A stretch of DNA of 8,295 nt from Leptolinea sp. UBA1437 (GTDB lineage Bacteria; Chloroflexota; Anaerolineae; Anaerolineales; Anaerolineaceae). How positions within the stretch are numbered: position 1 is the stretch's first letter; each line of letters opens with the position of its first letter. The stretch lies in the NCBI GenBank assembly GCA_002329625.1, contig DCTP01000036.1, forward strand, positions 1-8,295, read 5' to 3'. The notes beneath the pieces were generated by a model. It worked only from the letters and a program-made list of their open reading frames with translations, searched no databases and had not been told where the DNA came from. The position numbers and the translations under genes are program-made. Positions 1 through 5,275 of the stretch are shown here, piece by piece.

Positions 1-714
1 GCCTCGCTGTTCTTGAAGGTTCCGCCGGAAGATTTCAAAAAAAAGGTCCGTACAATTTATATCGATGCCGCGCGTGAAATCGGAGAGGATATCCCGTTGG
101 TGGTTGCCAACGATGGCGATGTGACCGCCTTAGCCGGTTCGATGAGCCTGCAGAAAAACGGAGTGTTGGGGATTGCCATGGGAACCAGTGAGGCTGGCGG
201 ATATGTGGACCTTGAAGGCAAAATTACGGGTTGGATGAATGAATTCGCATTTTCACCGATCGATCTTTCCGAGCATGCAATGGTTGACGAATGGTCGGGA
301 GATAAGGGTTGCGGCGTAAAATACTTCAGCCAAGACGGTGTCATTAAGCTGTGTGCCGCAGCCGGGATCGATTTGAAAGAAGAAGAAACGCCGGCGGAAA
401 AACTGAAAACGGTTCAAAAGCTGATGGAGGAAAATGATCCACGCGCTGTAAAGATATTTGAATCGATCGGGGTTTATTTGGGATATGCACTGAAATTCTA
501 CAGTATGTTTTATGAAGGGAATGAAGTGCTTCTGCTGGGGCGGGTGGTTTCCGGCAAGGGGGGCGAGATCATGTTGGATATGGCAAATAGAGTCTTGCGG
601 ACTGAATATCCGGATCTGAATCTCAATGTATCTCTGCCTTCGGAAAAAACAAGAAGAGTTGGGCAGGCGGTTGCTGCTGCCAGTTTGCCGGCGATCGAGA
701 AAAAAGTAAGATAA
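1..714 (+). CDS. ROK-family-like protein (sugar kinase/regulator fold), 5' end missing
   Basis: The frame is open to the first base of the window and the residues before the first possible start (TTG at 13) read ASLFLKVPPED as part of a protein, so I treat this as the C-terminal ~237 residues of a longer gene. The segment VVANDGDVTALAG (codons from about 100) matches the ROK 'NDxNxxAxxE' region, whose Asp is the catalytic base in ROK sugar kinases. LGIAMGTSEAGGY (codons from about 169) matches the glycine-rich phosphate-binding strand and turn. The later SGDKGCGVKYFS resembles, but does not reproduce, the ROK zinc-binding CxCGxxGCxE motif, since most of the cysteines are absent. No DNA-binding domain can be judged because the N-terminus is cut off. 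Substrate is unknown, and kinase activity is uncertain. I see no convincing terminator right after the stop; the next one is at 875-910. Confidence 0.65.
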   Translation, partial: ASLFLKVPPEDFKKKVRTIYIDAAREIGEDIPLVVANDGDVTALAGSMSLQKNGVLGIAMGTSEAGGYVDLEGKITGWMNEFAFSPIDLSEHAMVDEWSGDKGCGVKYFSQDGVIKLCAAAGIDLKEEETPAEKLKTVQKLMEENDPRAVKIFESIGVYLGYALKFYSMFYEGNEVLLLGRVVSGKGGEIMLDMANRVLRTEYPDLNLNVSLPSEKTRRVGQAVAAASLPAIEKKVR

Positions 715-739
715 TTGTCATAAGATCTGGAAAATCTGA

Positions 740-767
740 TTGACAAAAATAACCTAGGGACTATAAA
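740..767 (+). promoter_or_regulatory. sigma70-type promoter for the metY-metA operon
   Basis: A consensus -35 box TTGACA (740-745) is followed after 16 bases by TATAAA (762-767), one mismatch from the TATAAT consensus. A start site would be expected near 774-776. That places the pseudoknot and terminator entirely inside the 5' untranslated leader, about 180 bases long, of metY. The promoter call is from sequence match only; no start site has been mapped. Confidence 0.65.
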
Positions 768-800
768 CTTATTTTTACTATGACAAACCAAATTTATTTG

Positions 801-910
801 ATGCCCATGCCCGTGGTACAGAAGCGAGGTGACTTGATCTGATCGCTTAGTCAGGGCTATGCAGAGAAGATGAGAAGGACCTCGATATCGCTTATTGAGG
901 TCCTTTTTTT
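801..910 (+). promoter_or_regulatory. Candidate riboswitch-like leader RNA ahead of metY-metA, class unknown
   Basis: Directly visible pairings are: an outer stem CATGCCC (806-812) with GGGCTATG (854-861), 7 bp with one bulged U; an inner stem AAGCGA (822-827) with TCGCTT (843-848); and a pseudoknot TGACT (830-834) in the inner loop with AGTCA (849-853). The three 3' strands (843-848, 849-853, 854-861) are directly adjacent, which would allow coaxial stacking. A competing pairing CGAGGT (825-830) with ACCTCG (879-884), extended by CTT (833-835) with AAG (876-878, one G-U), would break the inner stem and pseudoknot and also occupy the 5' arm of the terminator. This is the layout of a ligand-induced OFF switch. 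Its position before methionine genes makes SAM or a related metabolite the natural guess, but that is inference. The loop start GGTGACTTG loosely resembles the GGUGAUUUG of SAM-II, yet the conserved 3' part of SAM-II is absent. Confidence 0.5.
875..910 (+). terminator. Intrinsic terminator in the metY leader
   Basis: AAGGACCTCGATA (875-887) pairs with TATTGAGGTCCTT (893-905) as a 13-bp stem with one G-U pair and a 5-base loop. A run of seven T (904-910) begins in the base of the stem. It lies 45 bases before the metY start and about 100 bases after the predicted transcription start. It therefore probably acts as a regulated terminator; it could also stop read-through from the upstream ROK-like gene. 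Confidence 0.85.
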
Positions 911-927
911 ATTAATTTTCGGGAAGG

Positions 928-941
928 TTTTCGATCGAAAA
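928..941 (+). repeat. Perfect 14-base palindrome next to the metY ribosome binding site
   Basis: TTTTCGATCGAAAA is fully self-complementary. It sits between the leader terminator and the metY Shine-Dalgarno (AGAGGT, 945-950). It could be a DNA operator, or in RNA a short hairpin (TTTTC/GAAAA around GATC) that influences ribosome access. Its core is CGATCG, a hexamer unusually common across this window, so it may also be just a chance extension of that word. Confidence 0.35.
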
Positions 942-954
942 GAAAGAGGTTAAA

Positions 955-2244
955 ATGGCGGTAAAACATGAGTGGAAATTCGAAACAAAACAATTGCATG
1001 TGGGGCAGGAGCAGGCCGATCCCGCTTCGGATGCCCGAGCGGTGCCGATCTATCAGACGACGTCTTATGTATTTCAAAATACTGATCAGGCGGCCGCCCG
1101 ATTCAGCCTGGCTGAGAGCGGGAATATCTACGGACGAATGACCAATACCACGCAGGAAATATTTGAGAAGCGGATGGCCGCTTTGGAAAACGGTACGGCT
1201 GCATTGGCTGTGGCTTCAGGTGCTGCCGCCGTTACTTACAGCTTCCTGAATTTAGCAAAAGCCGGCGACCATATTGTCTCTGCAGCGACAATTTACGGCG
1301 GAACTTATAATCTTTTGCAACATACGCTTCCGGATTACGGAATTTCCGCAACTTTCGTAAATGCCGATGAGCCCGGCGGTTTCGAGAAAGCGATACAACC
1401 CAATACCAAAGCCGTCTTTATCGAAACGATCGGAAATCCCAATGCGACATTGATTGATATCGAAAAGGTGGCTGAAATCGCTCATGCTCATCGCATCCCG
1501 TTGATTGTGGATAATACGTTTGCCACACCTTATTTGGTACGGCCGATCGAATACGGAGCGGACATCGTGGTCCATTCCGCGACAAAATTTATCGGTGGTC
1601 ATGGTACGGCAATCGGAGGCGTCATCATTGACAGCGGCAGGTTTGATTGGGTCGGCAGCGGAAAATTTCCCGAAATAACGGAACCCAACCCCAGTTATCA
1701 CGGGATCAGTTTTGTCGAAGCGGCCGGTCCGGCGGCTTTCGTAGCCAGGGCACGGGCGATCCTGTTACGGGACACGGGTGCAACGCTGGCACCGCTGCAT
1801 GCCTGGTTGTTCCTTCAGGGCCTGGAAACACTGAGCTTGAGGGTGGAACGCCATGTCGAAAATGCGCTGAAGGTTGTCGAATTCTTGCATGCTCATCCGA
1901 AAGTGGAACGTGTGAACCATCCGTCCCTTCCCGATCATCCCCACCATGAACTTTACCGAAAATATTTTCCTCACGGCGGTGCTTCGATTTTCACATTCAA
2001 TGTCAAAGGCGATGAAAAGGCTACCAAACAATTTATCGATCGCTTGCAAGTATTTTCTCTGTTGGCGAATGTAGCGGATGTGAAAAGCCTGGTCATTCAT
2101 CCCGCCAGCACAACCCATGCCCAATTAAATGCTCAGGAATTGGCAGAACAGGATATTCAGTTGAATACTGTTCGGCTTTCCATCGGGACCGAACATATCG
2201 ATGATATTTTGTATGATTTGAATCAAGCATTGGAAGGGATTTAG
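955..2244 (+). CDS. metY: O-acetylhomoserine sulfhydrylase (PLP enzyme)
   Basis: This 429-residue protein has the usual length for O-acetylhomoserine aminocarboxypropyltransferases of the Cys/Met-metabolism PLP family (fold type I). These cytosolic enzymes make homocysteine from O-acetylhomoserine and sulfide. Visible landmarks in order: PIYQTTSYVF (31-40); IYGRMTNTT (58-66), with the Tyr and Arg that contact PLP phosphate from the neighbouring subunit; ASGAAA (87-92); IYGGTY (113-118); the PLP-ring Asp in IVDNTFATPYL (Asp186); the Schiff-base lysine in HSATKFIGGHGT (Lys211); HPASTTH near the C-terminus; and VRLSIGTEH, with the Arg expected to hold the substrate carboxylate. The ATG at 955 follows AGAGGT at a good distance. 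It is probably controlled by the terminator-containing leader upstream. metA starts two bases after its stop. Cystathionine gamma-synthase is a less likely alternative, given the longer OAH-sulfhydrylase-type chain. Confidence 0.93.
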   Translation: MAVKHEWKFETKQLHVGQEQADPASDARAVPIYQTTSYVFQNTDQAAARFSLAESGNIYGRMTNTTQEIFEKRMAALENGTAALAVASGAAAVTYSFLNLAKAGDHIVSAATIYGGTYNLLQHTLPDYGISATFVNADEPGGFEKAIQPNTKAVFIETIGNPNATLIDIEKVAEIAHAHRIPLIVDNTFATPYLVRPIEYGADIVVHSATKFIGGHGTAIGGVIIDSGRFDWVGSGKFPEITEPNPSYHGISFVEAAGPAAFVARARAILLRDTGATLAPLHAWLFLQGLETLSLRVERHVENALKVVEFLHAHPKVERVNHPSLPDHPHHELYRKYFPHGGASIFTFNVKGDEKATKQFIDRLQVFSLLANVADVKSLVIHPASTTHAQLNAQELAEQDIQLNTVRLSIGTEHIDDILYDLNQALEGI

Positions 2245-2246
2245 TT

Positions 2247-3170
2247 ATGCCTGTGAATATTCCGGATAATCTTCCGGCTGCCGAGACGCTGGAAAACGAA
2301 AATATTTTTGTTATGAAAGGGCAACGGGCAACGCATCAGGATATCCGACCGTTGCAAATTCTGATATTGAATTTAATGCCGACCAAAATCGAGACCGAAA
2401 TTCAATTACTGCGATTATTGAGTAACAGTCCTTTACAGATCAATGTCGAATTCTTACAAATGGTGACGCACGAGTCCAAACATACTTCGCAGGATTATCT
2501 GGACTATTTTTATAAGACGTATGATCAGATCAGTCAAAATAAATATGACGGTTTCATCATCACCGGCGCACCGGTCGAAAATATTCCTTTTGAAGCGGTC
2601 GATTATTGGGAAGAACTGTGCAAACTGATGAGTTGGTCACGCAGAAACGTGTTTTCCACAATGCATATTTGCTGGGGATCCCAGGCGGGATTATATTACC
2701 ATTATGGGATCAACAAATATCCCTTGGATAAGAAGATTTCGGGAATATTTTCTCATTATCCGGTGGTGCGCAATCATCCGTTACTGCGTGGTTTCGATGA
2801 AATTTTTTATATGCCTCATTCCCGGTATACTTCGGTTAGGCGCGAAGACGTAGAAGCACACCCGGAATTGCAGGTTTTGGCGGTCTCGAACGAGGCGGGG
2901 TTGGCGATATCGGCTACTCGCGATGGCCGGCAAATTTTTATTCAGGGACATGCCGAATATGACGTGATGACTCTGGCGAATGAATATCGTCGGGATCTGA
3001 AAGCCGGAATCAATCCGGTGATGCCGGAAAACTATTTCCCCGGAAACAGTCCCAAAGCTGCTCCCATCATGTATTGGCGCAGTCATGCCAACCTGTTATT
3101 TACCAATTGGCTGAATTATTATGTTTATCAGCAAACGCCGTATGATATCAATAAAATCAGTCAAGCATGA
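2247..3170 (+). CDS. metA: Homoserine O-acetyltransferase of the MetA family
   Basis: At 307 residues this is a full-length MetA-type acyltransferase (glutamine-amidotransferase-like fold, not the alpha/beta-hydrolase MetX type). It activates the hydroxyl of homoserine, the committed step to methionine. The catalytic cysteine is in MHICWGSQAGLYYHYG (Cys142) and the His/Glu pair is in IQGHAEYD (His235, Glu237); all three fall on the standard MetA positions. ITGAPVEN places a Glu at residue 111. In characterised MetA proteins Glu here goes with acetyl-CoA and Gly with succinyl-CoA, so I infer O-acetylhomoserine as product, which is exactly the substrate of the neighbouring metY. Database names may say 'homoserine O-succinyltransferase'. 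Only two bases separate it from the metY stop, and a GGAAGGGA Shine-Dalgarno lies within the end of metY, so translation is probably coupled. Confidence 0.93.
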   Translation: MPVNIPDNLPAAETLENENIFVMKGQRATHQDIRPLQILILNLMPTKIETEIQLLRLLSNSPLQINVEFLQMVTHESKHTSQDYLDYFYKTYDQISQNKYDGFIITGAPVENIPFEAVDYWEELCKLMSWSRRNVFSTMHICWGSQAGLYYHYGINKYPLDKKISGIFSHYPVVRNHPLLRGFDEIFYMPHSRYTSVRREDVEAHPELQVLAVSNEAGLAISATRDGRQIFIQGHAEYDVMTLANEYRRDLKAGINPVMPENYFPGNSPKAAPIMYWRSHANLLFTNWLNYYVYQQTPYDINKISQA

Positions 3171-3213
3171 TATTGGATCGGAAAAGATAGGGGAGTTTTC
3201 AGACGGTCTCTTT

Positions 3214-3234
3214 GATCAAGAGCGTATCTTGATT
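3214..3234. terminator. Weak hairpin between convergent metA and rsmD
   Basis: ATCAAGA (3215-3221) and TCTTGAT (3227-3233) form a 7-bp stem with a 5-base loop in the 84-base gap between the convergent stop codons. No clear U-tract follows on either strand, only scattered T on the + strand, so its termination strength is doubtful. No better terminator is visible here. Confidence 0.3.
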
Positions 3235-3254
3235 CATAATATTTTGAAAGGAAA

Positions 3255-3833
3255 TTATGCAGCTTCTGAGGAAAGCGGCTTGCGCTGATAGAATAACAAA
3301 GTGGTACTGCCGTATTTTCGTTCGTCGAAACGAATGAAATTGTTAAGCTCTATCGGTTCCAGCTCAACCGGATGGATTTGAACGATAATCCAACCGTCTT
3401 CCGACAACCAACCGTCGTTATCATCCAGAATCTGCATGGTTTTTTGCCAGAGGCGCTTATACTGCGGAGGAGCGACATAGATATATTCAAATTCACGGTC
3501 CGGAACGGTTCGCAAGTAGCCGAATACGTCCCCGAAAATGGCTTTCGATTGTTTTTCGAATCCGGTCAGTTTAATATTTTCCTGAAGTGTCTTATATGCG
3601 TTGCGATTGGCATCCATAAACCGAACGTATGACGCACCCCGGCTCAAAGCTTCCAAGCCAACGGAACCAGTTCCACCGAAAAGATCGAACATACCTGCAT
3701 CCGCGATGTCGGGTCCGAGAATGTTAAATAATGCTTCCTTTACCCGATCGGTGACTGGTCGGGTGCTGTCTCCGGGAACGCTGTGCAATCGCATTCCCTT
3801 AGCAGTTCCGGCGATAATTCTTGGTGTGGCCAT
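3255..3833 (-). CDS. rsmD: 16S rRNA (guanine966-N2)-methyltransferase RsmD
   Basis: This 192-residue protein has the RsmD signature at its N-terminus (RIIAGTAKGMRL, then TRPVTDRVKEALFNILG at 25-40) and a SAM-binding motif I DLFGGTGSVGLEALSRGA (50-67), followed by an acidic strand end (MDANRNAY). Family members methylate N2 of G966 in the small-subunit rRNA. The catalytic motif IV, usually DPPY or DPPF in RsmD, here reads VAPPQYKRLW (120-129), so the acidic or amide residue is replaced by Ala. I believe related Chloroflexota sequences share this, but cannot verify it. It is the last gene of the minus-strand run, 6 bases after gtrA, with no obvious Shine-Dalgarno, suggesting translational coupling. 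Function by family is quite sure; whether activity is retained depends on the altered motif. Confidence 0.88.
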   Translation of the reverse strand: MATPRIIAGTAKGMRLHSVPGDSTRPVTDRVKEALFNILGPDIADAGMFDLFGGTGSVGLEALSRGASYVRFMDANRNAYKTLQENIKLTGFEKQSKAIFGDVFGYLRTVPDREFEYIYVAPPQYKRLWQKTMQILDDNDGWLSEDGWIIVQIHPVELEPIELNNFIRFDERKYGSTTLLFYQRKPLSSEAA

Positions 3834-3839
3834 GGCGGT

Positions 3840-4301
3840 TTATGAAACGTCGTTATATGTCCAGAACCGATTGGCGAAAAAGTTCCAGATCAATACGATC
3901 AGAATTGAAATGACAAGCGTCAAATTATGCCCGGCTGTTTCTGCGGACATGAAAAAATCAGCCGGCAAAAATCGGTCGCAAAGGCCGATGATCGGATTTT
4001 CGATTGTGAGAAACAACAGATATCGGATTCCCAAGCCAATGATGCTGACCAGAAAAAATTGAAACAGTTTCGTCGAAATTGATTTTTCCCTTGAATCTCT
4101 ATATGCCCAAAAATAATTAAAGAAAAAATTACTGACAACGGCAGCGATAAATGAGATAGTACTGGCAATTCTTGAATTGGCGTCAGTATAGTAAAGGATA
4201 AGATTCATAACGCCGAAATCAACGACAGCTCCGATGATGCCGACTGTACAAAATTTCAGGAAACGTGATCGTTCTTTGGGATTATTGATGAAATCAACCA
4301 T
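3840..4301 (-). CDS. GtrA-family four-helix membrane protein
   Basis: The 153-residue protein has four hydrophobic segments at about 16-37, 45-66, 79-100 and 124-146. It carries the GtrA hallmarks FLKFCTVGIIGAVVDFGV near the N-terminus and an aromatic NxFW motif after helices 2 and 4 (NYFWAYRDS, 62-70; NRFWTYND, 144-151). The paired motifs suggest the two helical hairpins are related halves. GtrA proteins are thought to flip or help deliver polyprenyl-linked sugars across the cytoplasmic membrane for polysaccharide or wall-glycan decoration; the exact substrate is unknown here. Its start overlaps the end of the epimerase gene by 8 bases, so the two are probably made together, consistent with a sugar-nucleotide to lipid-linked glycan pathway. 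Confidence 0.85.
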   Translation of the reverse strand: MVDFINNPKERSRFLKFCTVGIIGAVVDFGVMNLILYYTDANSRIASTISFIAAVVSNFFFNYFWAYRDSREKSISTKLFQFFLVSIIGLGIRYLLFLTIENPIIGLCDRFLPADFFMSAETAGHNLTLVISILIVLIWNFFANRFWTYNDVS

Positions 4302-5253
4302 GTCCCATCGCCTGCTCGAAATAGGGAATCGTCCGCATTAATCCTTCTTCGAGGGATACTTTCGGTTCCCAGTGCAAAATTTCCCGCGCTCGTGTAATAT
4401 CCGGTTGGCGTCGCTGCGGATCGTCACCGACTCGGAGATCTGGTTTGTAAACCAATCCGGCCGGGTTTCCGGTCAAGCGGTTGATTTCTTCAGCCAGTTC
4501 GACCATGGTGTTTTCCACCGGATTGCCGATGTTCACCGGATAATGTTCATCCGAAAGGAAGAGCCGATAGATCCCTTCGATCAGGTCATCGACATAACAA
4601 AAACTGCGTGTCTGTTGACCGTCGCCGTATACGGTCAGCGGTTCTTTCCGCAACGCTTGCTGGATAAAATTAGGCACTACACGACCGTCATCTAGATGCA
4701 TGCGCGGTCCGTAAGTGTTGAAGATGCGCACAATTCGGGTGTCGACGCCGTGAAAACGATAGTAAGCCATTGTGAGCGACTCCGCAAAGCGTTTTGCCTC
4801 ATCGTAAACCGATCGGATTCCGATCGTATCCACATTTCCGAAATAGGATTCTTTTTGCGGATGTTCGAGGGGCATGCCGTAGATCTCGCTGGTGGAGGCT
4901 AACAGGAAACGGGCGTTGTTCGCTTTTGCCACACCGAGCGCGTTCAGGGTTCCGAGCGCACCCGCTTTCATGGTCTGAATCGGCAAATTCGTATAGCCGT
5001 AAGGAGAAAGCGGATTCGGACTAGCCGGTGAAGCGAAGTGAAGCACGGCGTCTACTTTTTTGGGAACGAAGATAAAGTTCGACACGTCATGACGGATGAA
5101 CGAAAAATTCTGGTCGGCAGCCAGATGTGCCAGATTTTGTGGATTTCCGGTGATGAAATTATCCATCCCGATCACTTCATGGCCTTCCCGCAGAAACCGA
5201 TCGCAAAGATGACTACCCAAAAAACCCGCCGCGCCTGTAATTAGAATTCTCAT
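4294..5253 (-). CDS. NAD-dependent sugar-nucleotide epimerase/dehydratase, UDP-glucuronate decarboxylase-like
   Basis: This 319-residue cytosolic short-chain dehydrogenase has the NAD-binding GAAGFLGSH (7-15), an acidic residue ending strand 2 (MDNFITGNPQNL, 30-41), STSEIYG (120-126) and the catalytic pair in YDEAKRFAE (Tyr150, Lys154). The segments HPQKESYFGNVDTIGIRSVYDE, YGPRMHLDDGRVVPNFI, GDGQQTRSFCYVDDL and the C-terminal DDPQRRQPDITRAREIL are strongly reminiscent of UDP-xylose synthase (UDP-glucuronate decarboxylase). That enzyme turns UDP-glucuronate into UDP-xylose through a 4-keto intermediate. A dTDP-glucose 4,6-dehydratase or another extended-SDR epimerase cannot be excluded. A good AAAGG Shine-Dalgarno precedes the ATG. 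It lies 22 bases after the lipoprotein gene and overlaps gtrA, pointing to glycan synthesis. Confidence 0.85.
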   Translation of the reverse strand: MRILITGAAGFLGSHLCDRFLREGHEVIGMDNFITGNPQNLAHLAADQNFSFIRHDVSNFIFVPKKVDAVLHFASPASPNPLSPYGYTNLPIQTMKAGALGTLNALGVAKANNARFLLASTSEIYGMPLEHPQKESYFGNVDTIGIRSVYDEAKRFAESLTMAYYRFHGVDTRIVRIFNTYGPRMHLDDGRVVPNFIQQALRKEPLTVYGDGQQTRSFCYVDDLIEGIYRLFLSDEHYPVNIGNPVENTMVELAEEINRLTGNPAGLVYKPDLRVGDDPQRRQPDITRAREILHWEPKVSLEEGLMRTIPYFEQAMGHG

Positions 5254-5275
5254 GATACCTTTAACCCTCGTTCGA

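Noticed and set aside
715..739. Terminator for the ROK-like gene right after its stop
   Set aside because: Only a 4-bp AGAT/ATCT pairing is present, with no U-tract.
822..870. SAM-II riboswitch
   Set aside because: The GGTGACTTG loop after the inner stem resembles SAM-II, but the conserved 3' GCUAAA-type segment is missing and the pseudoknot is built differently. I keep it only as a remark.
774..910. Known SAM-I (S-box), SAM-III or SAM-IV riboswitch, or a T-box leader
   Set aside because: The conserved cores, such as the GGC-AACC type segments of SAM-I and the AGGGTGGNACCGCG T-box sequence, are not present; CCGTGGTACAG (811-821) only faintly resembles the T-box and no Stem I is visible.
1252..1701. 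Long open frame on the minus strand inside metY
   Set aside because: It overlaps strongly conserved metY coding sequence, has no recognisable domain and no plausible ribosome site; it is a codon-composition shadow.
3601..4062. Open frame of 153 codons on the plus strand across rsmD and gtrA
   Set aside because: It is antisense to two well-recognised genes and its translation resembles no family; it is a shadow.
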